From the NCBI GenBank assembly GCA_000991805.1, contig LBSF01000012.1, forward strand, positions 1-13,232: 13,232 bases of DNA. The letters run 5' to 3'. The notes beneath the pieces were generated by a model. The model did not search any database, was not told where the DNA came from, and saw nothing but the letters and a program-made list of their open reading frames with translations. Of the stretch, positions 1 through 7,303 are shown piece by piece. Positions within the stretch are counted from its first letter, which is position 1, and each line of letters begins with the position of its first letter. Both the position numbers and the translations under genes were made by a program. Origin of the DNA: a candidate division WS6 bacterium GW2011_GWC2_36_7. Its GTDB lineage: Bacteria; Patescibacteriota; Dojkabacteria; SC72.

Positions 1-2100
1 GTAGAGAGCATCATTTAAGTCCATGATTATAACTGAATCAAATTCCAAACCCTTAGCCTGTTCGATAGGGAGAATAAGAACACCCTGCTTGTAATCACTC
101 TCAGTATAACTAACCACATCTCTATCAATATCTTCTTCATATTTTTTTAATATACTGTATATCTCTGTAGCATGATTCTTGTCTCTACATAACACCGCAC
201 AAGTAACGGCACCTTTTTCGAACTGAGTCTTTATCTTTTCCACTACGATCTTAATATCTTTCTCAGAAGATTTACCAAAGTCATTAGGTAGGTATACATT
301 TTCAACTGGGTCTCCATGTCTCAATACTGCCTCTGGAAGTTTGTAACCCTCTGGGAACTTACTCTTAAATATCTCATTAGCGTAGTCTATGATTTCAACT
401 GTAGTTCTGTAACACCTTTGAAGTTGATGGTATGAAGTCTCTTTTTTAGTCATTTTGTCTGTAAGTTCTATGACACCCTGCCAGTTCTTTATATAGAATG
501 GAGGAATTATGGATTGTGCCAAGTCTCCAGCAATTGTAAGATTACTGTTCTTAGCAACGTTAATGAGTGTAGCCAATTGAATGTAACTAATATCCTGCGC
601 TTCATCAACCATAATATAGTCTCTCTCTATACCCTTTGTTCCATATATTTTCTGATGTATGAAAACCATAGGGGCAAGATCCTCAATTCTGTAGTAGGTG
701 TTCTTCCCTGATGTTGTCATAGCTTGCAGAGTATACTTTCCACAATCAGGATCAAGGAGGTTGGTTCTAAAAAGTTTCTTGTAAAGAGCATATATATTTA
801 CACTTCTGCTAAAGTAAGCAAGAATTTCCCTCTTCTTTTCAATATCATCATTAAAATATGTATCAACATATCCTGATTTTGCTTGATCAAACTGTCTTTG
901 CGCGAAAGCGAAATCTACCGAGAGACCCAGTCTCTCCTCCATGTCGATATTTGGGAATTGCTCTTTTAATTCATAGTATCTGCGAGAAATTCTTTCCTTC
1001 CTAGAGTAGGGGATATTCTCCAAAAGATTTGACTCAAACTCATTAAAGTAACTCTCAAGAATATTTAAGAACTCAACGGAGCCTTTATATTCTTTAAATC
1101 TTAAATCTTCCTCTAGTGGTGAAAGAGTGTAATGATCATTCCAACCAAGTATTTTTTTACCCCAGAACATGTATGTCTGTGTATCAACTTTTTCTATACC
1201 CAAATCTGGGAGTACGTCAGATACATAGTCGATGAACATTTGATTTGGAGCAATTATCAAGGAATTGTTAGCTCGAATACTTTCTTTGTGTGCATAGAAG
1301 AGGTAAGCAAGTCTATGTAGGAGAATTGTGGTTTTACCACTACCAGCGACTCCTTGTATTAACACAGGTTTGTTTATCTCTTCTCTAATGATTTCATTTT
1401 GTTGAGCTTGGATTGTAGATACAATATCCTGAAGTTTTTGTCCCAATCTTTCGTTTAACTGTGCGAGTAGGAATGCATCTGCGGCTGCGTTGCCTGATTT
1501 CGCATCGTATATCCCTCTTATCCGTGCTCTTGATATTTGGAATTGTCTTTTCTGTTGTAAATTTCCCTTTCTCTTACCAACAGGAGCTACAAAAGAAACG
1601 TTATTGGTAGGACCTGAGTTTTCGTAGTAAAGATTTGCGATGGGGGCTCTCCAGTCTGTAATAATTGGGATATGGGTTTCTTCATCCATTAAGGCAAATT
1701 TTCCAATGTACAAAATTAGTGGTTTCTTGGTTGTACTATCGTATGGAGTAAAGACAATTTTGCCAAAGTATGGGGAATCAAGAGCTATTAATTCGGTGTT
1801 AATTCTATCAACAAGCTCATTTATTTGTCTTAATATCTGGTTATATGTGCTTTTGGCTGCTTTGATATCATCTTCCCCAGATTCCATGTTTATAATTTCT
1901 ATCTGATGTTCTAGTTCAACTTCTAATCGTTCTAATCGAGGGATTAATTGTTTAATGAGTAAGACTTTTCTCTTGGTTACCTCTTGTAGCCTAGGGTATT
2001 CTTCCTGTTCGAGAGATGAGATATTTGAAAGATCCGAGAAAGAAGCCACTTCGTCCAGATCCTTGTACAAAGGATTTAGATATTTTTTGAATGTTTGCAT
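1..2100 (-). CDS. helD: HelD-family superfamily 1 helicase (UvrD-like), C-terminus beyond left edge
   Basis: I translated 700 residues from an ATG at 2100 with no stop before the left edge, so this is a partial gene. HelD proteins are SF1 ATPases that bind RNA polymerase and release it from stalled or terminated complexes. Seen here: an N-terminal helical, coiled-coil-like region (about residues 25-100), the HelD signatures SPYFGKI (about 106) and DWRAPIANLYYE (about 145), Walker A GVAGSGKTT (250-258, Lys256), Walker B VDEAQD (498-503), AGDLAQS shortly after, RCYRTT, and near the edge the EQAKGLEFD motif typical of UvrD/HelD C-terminal cores. A family member has roughly 700-780 residues, so only a short tail is missing. 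The N-terminal arm and the DWRAPI motif favour HelD over UvrD, Rep or PcrA. The gene is divergent from the DUF192 gene and has its own promoter. Family assignment is firm; the RNA polymerase role is by homology. Confidence 0.9.
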   Translation of the reverse strand, partial: MQTFKKYLNPLYKDLDEVASFSDLSNISSLEQEEYPRLQEVTKRKVLLIKQLIPRLERLEVELEHQIEIINMESGEDDIKAAKSTYNQILRQINELVDRINTELIALDSPYFGKIVFTPYDSTTKKPLILYIGKFALMDEETHIPIITDWRAPIANLYYENSGPTNNVSFVAPVGKRKGNLQQKRQFQISRARIRGIYDAKSGNAAADAFLLAQLNERLGQKLQDIVSTIQAQQNEIIREEINKPVLIQGVAGSGKTTILLHRLAYLFYAHKESIRANNSLIIAPNQMFIDYVSDVLPDLGIEKVDTQTYMFWGKKILGWNDHYTLSPLEEDLRFKEYKGSVEFLNILESYFNEFESNLLENIPYSRKERISRRYYELKEQFPNIDMEERLGLSVDFAFAQRQFDQAKSGYVDTYFNDDIEKKREILAYFSRSVNIYALYKKLFRTNLLDPDCGKYTLQAMTTSGKNTYYRIEDLAPMVFIHQKIYGTKGIERDYIMVDEAQDISYIQLATLINVAKNSNLTIAGDLAQSIIPPFYIKNWQGVIELTDKMTKKETSYHQLQRCYRTTVEIIDYANEIFKSKFPEGYKLPEAVLRHGDPVENVYLPNDFGKSSEKDIKIVVEKIKTQFEKGAVTCAVLCRDKNHATEIYSILKKYEEDIDRDVVSYTESDYKQGVLILPIEQAKGLEFDSVIIMDLNDALY

Positions 2101-2131
2101 TCGAAATTTGGGCTAGAAATTACAGCGGGAA

Positions 2132-2160
2132 ATGATACAAGATATGGCATGGGAAGTCAA
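2132..2160 (-). promoter_or_regulatory. Sigma70-type promoter for helD
   Basis: On the minus strand, TTGACT (2160-2155) is followed by a 17-bp spacer and TATCAT (2137-2132). This is a near-consensus -35/-10 pair. The predicted start lies near 2125, giving a leader of about 25 nt to the ATG at 2100. That leader has no recognisable Shine-Dalgarno motif. Confidence 0.7.
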
Positions 2161-2170
2161 ATTCATGTAG

Positions 2171-2176
2171 TATATT
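2171..2176 (+). promoter_or_regulatory. -10 element for the DUF192 gene, leaderless spacing
   Basis: TATATT ends 7 nt before the ATG at 2184, so transcription would begin at or next to the start codon. No convincing -35 was found. The element sits just outside the -35 of the divergent helD promoter, so the two promoters are back to back within 83 bp. Confidence 0.45.
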
Positions 2177-2183
2177 ATTTATT

Positions 2184-2732
2184 ATGAGCAACCAATTAAA
2201 ACTTTTTCTTTATATCGTGTTTGTAGTGGCAATATTTTGGTTTATACAGTCTAGATTTCATATATTTGATGTTAAGTTGGGTGATGCTCAGCAGGATACA
2301 GAAACAAATACACAAGAAAATATTGATACAACTACCAAACCTACCAATTCAGTAGAGATAGTGACAGGAGCTAATACTTCTGTGAAAGTCAATGTCGAAC
2401 TTGCAGATACTGCAGATGAGAGGAGGCTAGGACTATCATTTAAAAAATATCTGGGAGATTATGATGGAATGCTTTTTGTGTTTAACACCGAAACTAATGC
2501 TCCGTTCTGGATGAAGGATATGCAAATACCAATTGATATGATATTCTTTGATTCCCAGGGGTTTATAGTGGATATAAAAGAAGCCCAAGCTCCTTGTACA
2601 GCTACATATTGTCCTTCTATCATCGCGAAGAAAAGCTATATGTATGTGCTAGAAGTTAACTCGGGTTTCGTAGAGAAAAATAACATTTCTGAAGACGGAA
2701 GTTTAGTTTTACACATAGAAACTTTAAATTAA
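2184..2732 (+). CDS. Membrane-anchored DUF192 family protein
   Basis: The 182-residue product has one N-terminal membrane segment (about residues 6-22), a polar Thr/Asn/Gln-rich linker (about 30-65) and a DUF192 domain (about 68-180). DUF192 signatures visible are ERRLGLSFKKYL, DGMLFVF, PFWMKDMQIPIDMIFFD and the closing YVLEVNSGFVEKNNI. The short N-terminus ahead of the membrane segment suggests the domain is outside the cytoplasm. The family is widespread but has no established biochemical role, so none is given. The dedA gene follows after 12 bp in the same direction and they are probably co-transcribed. The start is the first ATG, 7 nt after a -10 hexamer, with no Shine-Dalgarno motif. Two cysteines lie close together (CTATYC, about 139-144) in the domain. 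Confidence 0.85.
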   Translation: MSNQLKLFLYIVFVVAIFWFIQSRFHIFDVKLGDAQQDTETNTQENIDTTTKPTNSVEIVTGANTSVKVNVELADTADERRLGLSFKKYLGDYDGMLFVFNTETNAPFWMKDMQIPIDMIFFDSQGFIVDIKEAQAPCTATYCPSIIAKKSYMYVLEVNSGFVEKNNISEDGSLVLHIETLN

Positions 2733-2744
2733 ATATATTTAAAT

Positions 2745-3371
2745 ATGATTCAGACACTAATTGATTGGTTAGTGAATATTATTGAAACGATAGGGTATCC
2801 CGGGGTTATGCTTTCTATGTTCATTGAGAGTTTTTTTGCCCCAATACCAAGTGAATTGATTCTTCCTTTTTCAGGGTTTGTTGCTTCAAATGGTACATTA
2901 AATATATATTTAACAATTATTTTAGCTTCTGTTGCTGCATATCTAGGTACCTTGCCATTCTATTTTATTGGTAGATGGGGGAAAGAAAAAGTTGATCTAT
3001 TCTTTAGAAAATTTGGTAAATATCTATTTATTAAGGAAGAAGACTTAGATAAGGGGTATGTAATTTTTGCAAAGCATGGAAACAAGGTGGTCTTTTTCGG
3101 TAGGTTAATTCCAATCGTTAGGACTATAATTTCGTTCCCAGCGGGTGTGGCTAATATGAATTTTGCTATTTTTAGCGCATATACATTGGCAGGTACCCTT
3201 ATATGGTCCTCATTGCTTGCTGGGGCTGGATATTTGCTTGGGGATAATTGGGATGTAGTAGGTAGTTATATTTCAAAATATGAAAAGGTAATCATTGTAA
3301 TGGGGGTGTTGTTTGTAGTCTTGTTCATCGCCAAGGGAGTATATGACCTTGTAAAAAGGAAGCAGAAGTAA
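2745..3371 (+). CDS. DedA family (VTT-domain) integral membrane protein
   Basis: The 208-residue polytopic membrane protein has the DedA/SNARE-associated layout. The re-entrant motif ESFFAPIPSE (28-37) carries the conserved acidic residues and prolines, GRLIPIVRT (119-127) carries the two arginines essential in Escherichia coli DedA members, and FPAG (131-134) and GTLIWSSLLAGAGYLLG (150-166) follow. A C-terminal membrane helix (about 183-202) ends in a basic tail. DedA proteins are linked to lipid-carrier (undecaprenyl phosphate) or phospholipid translocation and to proton-motive-force homeostasis; the substrate cannot be read here. It lies 12 bp after the DUF192 gene and converges on gpmI with 5 bp between stop codons and no terminator hairpin visible. 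The leader is very AT-rich and lacks a Shine-Dalgarno motif. Confidence 0.9.
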   Translation: MIQTLIDWLVNIIETIGYPGVMLSMFIESFFAPIPSELILPFSGFVASNGTLNIYLTIILASVAAYLGTLPFYFIGRWGKEKVDLFFRKFGKYLFIKEEDLDKGYVIFAKHGNKVVFFGRLIPIVRTIISFPAGVANMNFAIFSAYTLAGTLIWSSLLAGAGYLLGDNWDVVGSYISKYEKVIIVMGVLFVVLFIAKGVYDLVKRKQK

Positions 3372-3376
3372 AAGCG

Positions 3377-4906
3377 TTAGACGGTTCGTATTAATGATTG
3401 CCCATTCATTTCACTTGGTTTGGTGATCCCCATAATATCTAATACTGTTGGGGCAACATCTTTTAGTGCGCCGTATGGGAGGAATCGGTTTGTAATGTTT
3501 GTTCCTGCGATGATGCACGGTACGGGATTTAGGGAGTGTTCCGTATCTATTTGCCCATTTTCTAAGTTAATCATCTCTTCAGCATTTCCATGGTCCGCAG
3601 TTATGATTACCGCCCCACCTTGGCTGAGAAATTGGTTTACTAATTGATGTACACAGTAATCTACTGTTTGCACTGCCTTGATTCCAGCATTTAATACTCC
3701 TGTATGTCCAACCATATCTGCGTTGGCAAAATTTACAAGTGTAAAATCATATGACTTTCCCGCAATACTTTTTGAAAGAACGTTAAGTAATTGTATAGCA
3801 CTCATCTCTGGTTTTAGATCATATGTTGCAACATTTGGGGAAGGGATAGCTACTTGGTCTTCATTAGCATACACTACCGAAGCTCCTCCATTGAAGAAGT
3901 ATGTGACATGAGGGAATTTCTCTGTCTCGGCTATCCTTAATTGTCTGAACCCTACTGAATCAATGACTTTACCAAGTGGGAGGTTAACGTATTGTTTTGG
4001 GAATAGTACTTGTGGAGGGAAACCCTTACTGTACTCGACCATTCCTGTAAAGAAAAGATTCTGAATATTATCTCTTTTAAAATTATCAAAAGTTGGGGAC
4101 GCAAATGCCTGTGCAAGCTGTAGTGCTCTATCGGGCCTGTAGTTCAGAAATACTAAGGCGTCATTATTTTTTACTTTACTATCACTTATGACAATAGGCT
4201 CCATGAATTCATCTGTGACACCTTTTTGATAGTAGGTGTCTATTGCTTCTGCGTAGGTTGAAAATTTTTGTCCAATGTTTCTAGTAAGCAAGAAATATGC
4301 TCTTTGAGTTCTATCCCACTGATTGTTTCTGTCCATTGCAAAATATCTTCCAATTATGGTCCCAATTTTCCCAATTCCTTTCTCCATACAATATTTATCT
4401 ATATCTGTGAGAAACTGCAATGCAGTGTTAGGTGGAGTGTCTCTTCCATCTGTAAAAGCATGAATATATACATTGCCCTCGAAATTTGATTTTGCAAGGA
4501 AATCTATAACGGCCTTAAAATGGTCGATATGCGAATGTACAGAGCCATCGCTTAAGAGTCCCATGAGATGTAGGTCACTCTTATATGTTTGCGCATGTGA
4601 TAATGCAGCTCTTAGAGCATCGTTAGTATATATTAGTCCTTTCTTTATAGCGTGGTTGATACGGGGCAGAGTTTGGGCTACTACATTCCCAGCTCCAAGG
4701 TTCAAATGCCCGACCTCACTATTACCTCTGACATCTTTGGGTAGTCCAACTGCTTCTCCTGATGCTAAAAGGTATGTATGTGGGTATATATTCCAAAGAG
4801 TTGAAAGGTTCTGCGGGTTCGCAAGAACCACCGCGTTACCGCTATTTTTAGGGGCAGCACCGAGGCCATCTAATATTATCATTAAGACTCTCTGTTTAGC
4901 ATTCAT
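3377..4906 (-). CDS. gpmI: 2,3-bisphosphoglycerate-independent phosphoglycerate mutase
   Basis: The product interconverts 3- and 2-phosphoglycerate in lower glycolysis, a two-manganese enzyme of the alkaline phosphatase superfamily. At 509 residues it matches the family length. Visible landmarks: LDGLG with metal ligand Asp13, GNSEVGH with the phosphorylated Ser63, VHSHIDH (123-129), FTDGRDTPP (151-159), GRYFAMDR, NYRPDRA, NADMVGHTG, ADHGNAEEM with Asp438/His439, HSLNPVP with His457, and the usual C-terminal EMNGQSLI. All catalytic and metal-binding motifs look intact. It converges with dedA and is divergent from rplS. A weak -10 (TATACA) sits 7 nt upstream of the ATG on the minus strand. There is no Shine-Dalgarno motif. 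Confidence 0.97.
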   Translation of the reverse strand: MNAKQRVLMIILDGLGAAPKNSGNAVVLANPQNLSTLWNIYPHTYLLASGEAVGLPKDVRGNSEVGHLNLGAGNVVAQTLPRINHAIKKGLIYTNDALRAALSHAQTYKSDLHLMGLLSDGSVHSHIDHFKAVIDFLAKSNFEGNVYIHAFTDGRDTPPNTALQFLTDIDKYCMEKGIGKIGTIIGRYFAMDRNNQWDRTQRAYFLLTRNIGQKFSTYAEAIDTYYQKGVTDEFMEPIVISDSKVKNNDALVFLNYRPDRALQLAQAFASPTFDNFKRDNIQNLFFTGMVEYSKGFPPQVLFPKQYVNLPLGKVIDSVGFRQLRIAETEKFPHVTYFFNGGASVVYANEDQVAIPSPNVATYDLKPEMSAIQLLNVLSKSIAGKSYDFTLVNFANADMVGHTGVLNAGIKAVQTVDYCVHQLVNQFLSQGGAVIITADHGNAEEMINLENGQIDTEHSLNPVPCIIAGTNITNRFLPYGALKDVAPTVLDIMGITKPSEMNGQSLIRTV

Positions 4907-4913
4907 AGGCAGT

Positions 4914-4919
4914 TGTATA
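4914..4919 (-). promoter_or_regulatory. Possible -10 of gpmI
   Basis: TATACA on the minus strand is separated by 7 nt from the gpmI ATG at 4906. It lacks the usual final T, so it is a weak candidate. The spacing equals that of four better -10 elements in the window. Confidence 0.25.
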
Positions 4920-4925
4920 TATATT

Positions 4926-4955
4926 CTGGCATATTTTCGAATTTTATTCTATAAT
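4926..4955 (+). promoter_or_regulatory. Promoter of rplS
   Basis: CTGGCA (4926-4931) and a perfect TATAAT (4950-4955) are separated by 18 bp. The predicted start is near 4962, leaving a leader of about 24 nt without a Shine-Dalgarno motif. It may also drive the downstream tRNA and VOC genes, since no terminator is visible between them. Confidence 0.6.
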
Positions 4956-4985
4956 CACATCTGGTTTAAATATTATTACAGAAAA

Positions 4986-5450
4986 ATGGACAAAAACATA
5001 TTAAAAAATATAGAGGAAGGTCAACTTCAGAATAGACCTGATGTAATGGTCGGTGATACCGTCAAATTACACATTAAAATCAAAGAAGGTAACAAGGAAA
5101 GAACTCAGATTTTTGAGGGTGTTGTTATATCTATGAAGGGAGCGGGTGTTGATGCAAGTATTACGGTAAGAAAAATATCATATGGTATTGGTGTTGAGAA
5201 GATTCTTCCTATGCATTCTCCTGTTTTACAGAAGATTGAGATTGTTAAGAGAGGTACTGTTAGAAGAGCTAAGTTATACTTCTTAAGAGACAGAATTGGT
5301 AAGAGAGCTTTGAAGGTTAATAAGATTAAATCTATATACTTAACTGATGAGGTTGCTGTTCCTGAAGTTGGAGAAGCTGCTGAAGAGGTTGTTACGGAAG
5401 TTCCTGTTGAGGAGTCTGTTGAAGTAGTTGAAGAAAAGACAGAAGCTTAG
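4986..5450 (+). CDS. rplS: 50S ribosomal protein L19 with acidic C-terminal tail
   Basis: L19 sits at the subunit interface of the ribosome. The 154-residue product has the family core at about residues 1-118: VGDTVKLHIKIKEG, RTQIFEGVVIS, SITVRKISYGIGVEKILPMHSP and the terminal RRAKLYFLRDRIGKRALKV block. A further 34 or so residues rich in Glu and Val (121-154) extend beyond the usual C-terminus of about 115-120 residues. The open frame continues upstream to 4473, but that part is antisense to gpmI. The ATG at 4986 matches the normal L19 N-terminus and lies about 30 bp after a TATAAT. The usual partners rimM and trmD are not adjacent. The tRNA-Gly gene follows after 22 bp. Confidence 0.96.
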   Translation: MDKNILKNIEEGQLQNRPDVMVGDTVKLHIKIKEGNKERTQIFEGVVISMKGAGVDASITVRKISYGIGVEKILPMHSPVLQKIEIVKRGTVRRAKLYFLRDRIGKRALKVNKIKSIYLTDEVAVPEVGEAAEEVVTEVPVEESVEVVEEKTEA

Positions 5451-5472
5451 TATCATTTAAAAATACTATCTT

Positions 5473-5549
5473 GCGGGGGTAGTTCAATTGGTTAGAATGT
5501 CTGTTTTCCAAACAGAGGGTTGCGGGTTCGAGCCCCGTCCCCCGCTCCA
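5473..5549 (+). tRNA. tRNA-Gly (anticodon UCC)
   Basis: The cloverleaf can be drawn by hand. The acceptor stem GCGGGGG (5473-5479) pairs with CCCCCGC (5539-5545). The D stem is GTTC/GAAT, and the anticodon stem TCTGT/ACAGA closes the loop TTTCCAA with anticodon TCC at 5507-5509. The T stem GCGGG/CCCGT closes TTCGAGC. The discriminator is T5546 and the CCA end is encoded (5547-5549). It reads GGA glycine codons. It is not the UCA-anticodon tRNA-Gly used by code-25 lineages. It probably shares a transcript with rplS. Confidence 0.95.
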
Positions 5550-5575
5550 TATAAGGTTTATAACAAACCACAAGT

Positions 5576-5935
5576 ATGATAAAACTTGACCATTTCTATA
5601 TATATGTTACTGATTTAGATAAAGCAATTAGCTTCTATCAAAAGATATTGTGTAGTAAAGTTAATCATAGGGAAGGTGATAGATGGGCTGATTTTGATTC
5701 AGGGGATGGCATATACTTCGGTATTTTCAATGTAGATAATGAATCATATAAAGTTGGGGATAATATCACGATTGCACTAAAAACAGATGATATTAAATTG
5801 GAGTATGAAAGAATAAAATCCCTGGCGCCAAAAGAGATAACAGATATTATTCATCTTACTGAGCCATACAGTTATTTCTATTTTCAATTTAAAGATGAAT
5901 GGGGAAATAATTGGGAAGTTGCTCAGTATGCCTGA
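5576..5935 (+). CDS. VOC-superfamily (glyoxalase/bleomycin-resistance fold) protein
   Basis: The 119-residue product fits one VOC domain made of two beta-alpha-beta-beta-beta units. The first unit opens with LDHFYIYVTDLDKAISFYQ, with His6 at the usual first metal position. The second ends with YFQFKDEWGNNWEVAQY, with Glu114 at the usual last metal position. Such proteins range from glyoxalases and dioxygenases to antibiotic-binding proteins, and the substrate cannot be told from sequence. The gene starts 26 bp after the tRNA and ends in TGA. TATAAC at 5559-5564 could be a -10 with a leader of only about 5 nt, or the gene may be read through from rplS and the tRNA. No Shine-Dalgarno motif is visible. 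Confidence 0.85.
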   Translation: MIKLDHFYIYVTDLDKAISFYQKILCSKVNHREGDRWADFDSGDGIYFGIFNVDNESYKVGDNITIALKTDDIKLEYERIKSLAPKEITDIIHLTEPYSYFYFQFKDEWGNNWEVAQYA

Positions 5936-5950
5936 GGAAATGCGGATATT

Positions 5951-5965
5951 TTATTTTGAAAATAA
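5951..5965. repeat. A/T-only palindrome between the VOC and Nudix genes
   Basis: TTATTTT and AAAATAA form perfect 7-bp arms around one G. It contains no G-C pair in the arms, so it is a weak hairpin. It could be an operator or simple chance in AT-rich DNA. Confidence 0.25.
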
Positions 5966-5973
5966 TCAATAAA

Positions 5974-5993
5974 CCCAAATGACCCCAAATGAC
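5974..5993. repeat. 10-bp tandem duplication over the Nudix start codon
   Basis: CCCAAATGAC occurs twice in direct succession (5974-5983 and 5984-5993). Each copy holds an ATG, but the 10-bp unit places them in different frames, so only the first begins the Nudix frame. Confidence 0.8.
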
Positions 5994-6404
5994 GTGAATT
6001 ATACCCAAGAAAAATCTTTCGCTCTAGTAGGTCAAAAAGCTATTATTCTCAATTCAGAGAATAAAATTCTTGTGCTTCAGAGGTCGGAGAAATCAGGACT
6101 GGGTGGAAAATGGTCTCTTCCAGGTGGAGGTTTAGAAGATGGGGAAGATTCAATTGAAGGTATAAAAAGGGAAATTGTTGAGGAAACCACTTCAACTGTA
6201 TCCCAAATTGAACCATATTATGTTAAATCATATAAGGAAAATGATGATTTTATTGTAATGATTGGATATACATGTACTTCCAATCTTGAAGATGTGAAGC
6301 TGAATTGGGAACACGATTCTTACAAATGGCTTACTAAAGAAGAGGCTTTGAAGTTAGATTTAACTAGTGATGGAAGAACATTTATAGAGCAGTTTAATAA
6401 CTAA
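5979..6404 (+). CDS. Nudix hydrolase
   Basis: Nudix enzymes hydrolyse nucleoside diphosphates linked to another group, using divalent metal bound by the Nudix box. In this 141-residue protein the box runs from about Gly50 to Ser72: G50-x5-E56-x7-R64-E65-I66-x-E68-E69, so all metal-binding glutamates are present. Thr71 and Ser72 stand where the consensus has Gly and a hydrophobic residue. The preceding GGKWSLPGG and LVLQRS strands resemble MutT/ADP-ribose-type members, but the substrate cannot be assigned. It lies 43 bp after the VOC gene and is probably in the same unit. The start codon lies within a perfect 10-bp tandem duplication. The second ATG in it (5989) is out of frame, so 5979 is the likely start. 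Confidence 0.9.
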   Translation: MTPNDVNYTQEKSFALVGQKAIILNSENKILVLQRSEKSGLGGKWSLPGGGLEDGEDSIEGIKREIVEETTSTVSQIEPYYVKSYKENDDFIVMIGYTCTSNLEDVKLNWEHDSYKWLTKEEALKLDLTSDGRTFIEQFNN

Positions 6405-6432
6405 AGCTATGGAAAAATTCTAATAGCTTTAG
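6401..6432 (+). terminator. Perfect 10-bp hairpin at the Nudix stop codon, no U-tract
   Basis: CTAAAGCTAT (6401-6410) and ATAGCTTTAG (6423-6432) are exact reverse complements around a 12-nt loop. The left arm contains the Nudix TAA stop (6402-6404). No run of T follows, so it does not fit a classic intrinsic terminator. It may be a 3'-end stabilising or processing hairpin. The rest of 6433-6520 holds nothing I recognise. Confidence 0.4.
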
Positions 6433-6520
6433 AGAAGAATTCCTACCATGTTTATTGTCTCCGAGCTTATACATAATACCAAATTCATTGCTTCCCCTGT
6501 AACTTATCCACAATTTGTAA

Positions 6521-6526
6521 TATAAT
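6521..6526 (+). promoter_or_regulatory. -10 element for the coiled-coil protein gene, leaderless spacing
   Basis: A perfect TATAAT ends 7 nt before the ATG at 6534, which places the transcript start at the start codon. Only a poor -35 is present (CTGTAA, 6497-6502, 18-bp spacer). Confidence 0.6.
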
Positions 6527-6533
6527 CCTTTGT

Positions 6534-7103
6534 ATGCAAGACGCAGATGTCCCTATGTGGGATAAAGGAGATAAAACTGATGACTACGCTAAAGGCGGAG
6601 GTGGATTCCCTATGTTTGGCATGGGTAGTGAAAAAGGGGAGAAATCATCTGCCATAGAAGAAGCGTACGAATTAGTCTTGGGAAGAAAACCAACCTCAAG
6701 AGAACAGTCCTACTACAGATATTCCTCAGCTAAGAAAGAAGAGATACTTAAGAAGCTATTAAATAGCGATGAACATAAAGAAGTAATTAAAAAGGGTAGA
6801 GACTATCCAGAATTAGAAGATCGAGAGAAATTAGGACAAAGTACAATATTGAAATTGAAACACAGTATTGAAGACCAGCAAAGCGAGGTAAATGAAATGA
6901 AATCAATGCTTGAACAAAAAAACAGAGAAATTGCGATATTAAGAGAAGAGAAAAATATCCCATTTGTTACACAATCATTTCTTGAAGGGAAAGGAAGCGT
7001 ATATTATGGAAACGTTGAGAGCAAAAATTCTACACCTGAACCCCAATTACCATTATCGTGGTTAGACAAATTATCTTACTTCATACAAAAGATCTCAAAA
7101 TGA
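6534..7103 (+). CDS. Unrecognised soluble protein: Gly-rich N-terminus, DUF4214-like segment, coiled coil
   Basis: The 189-residue product is not one I recognise as a whole. Residues 1-38 are polar and glycine-rich (GGGG at 21-24, FPMFGMG) and probably disordered. Residues 39-86 resemble a DUF4214-type helical motif: EEAYELVLGRKPTSREQSYY followed by ILKKLLNSDEHKEV, the pattern of a conserved LGR followed by a closing 'LLxSxEh' helix. Residues about 98-140 are highly charged heptad-like sequence, a likely coiled coil (KLKHSIEDQQSEVNEMKSML). The C-terminus has a short amphipathic, aromatic segment (WLDKLSYFIQKISK). There is no signal peptide. Its stop overlaps the XRE regulator start (ATGA), implying coupled translation. 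The gene begins a new transcription unit with a TATAAT 7 nt before the ATG. A scaffold or regulatory-partner role is possible but unproven. Confidence 0.75.
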   Translation: MQDADVPMWDKGDKTDDYAKGGGGFPMFGMGSEKGEKSSAIEEAYELVLGRKPTSREQSYYRYSSAKKEEILKKLLNSDEHKEVIKKGRDYPELEDREKLGQSTILKLKHSIEDQQSEVNEMKSMLEQKNREIAILREEKNIPFVTQSFLEGKGSVYYGNVESKNSTPEPQLPLSWLDKLSYFIQKISK

Positions 7104-7303
7104 CTCCAAAACTATTTGCAAAAAGATTAAAACTCGCAAGAGAGGAATATGGTTATTCCCAAAAACAGTTGGGGTTAAGAATAGGGTTGTCGGATAAATC
7201 AATTAGTATTTATGAAAAGGGAGCTGTATATCCGCCAGTATCCAACCTAATGAGAATTGCTAAAGAATTAAAGAAGGATTTGGATTATTTTCTTAAGGAC
7301 TAA
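7100..7303 (+). CDS. XRE-family helix-turn-helix transcriptional regulator
   Basis: The 67-residue protein is essentially one Cro/C1-type domain: FAKRLKLAREEYGYSQKQLG (6-25), then the recognition helix around SDKSISIYEKG (31-41), then P45 and a closing LMRIAKELKKDLDYFL (49-64). It lacks any second sensing domain. The frame is open from 7058, but the family start is the ATG at 7100, which overlaps the upstream stop as ATGA. It is likely translationally coupled to the coiled-coil protein gene, which suggests the two act together and may control their own promoter. Its 3' end overlaps the last gene of the opposing run by 4 bp. Confidence 0.9.
   Translation: MTPKLFAKRLKLAREEYGYSQKQLGLRIGLSDKSISIYEKGAVYPPVSNLMRIAKELKKDLDYFLKD

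Noticed and set aside
4473..4985. N-terminal extension of the L19 frame (about 171 residues)
   Set aside because: It is antisense to the well-supported gpmI gene, and L19 normally starts at the ATG at 4986, just after a TATAAT.
5473..5549. Recoded UGA (code 25) lineage
   Set aside because: tRNA-Gly has anticodon UCC, and several genes end cleanly at TGA at the expected family length.
6405..6545. Minus-strand open stretch of about 49 codons in the intergenic region
   Set aside because: No start context or recognisable family; bounded by a TAG and overlapping the 5' end of a supported gene, so probably chance.
7058..7099. Longer start for the XRE regulator
   Set aside because: The 14 extra residues do not belong to the family and lie within the coiled-coil gene; the ATGA overlap at 7100 fits better.
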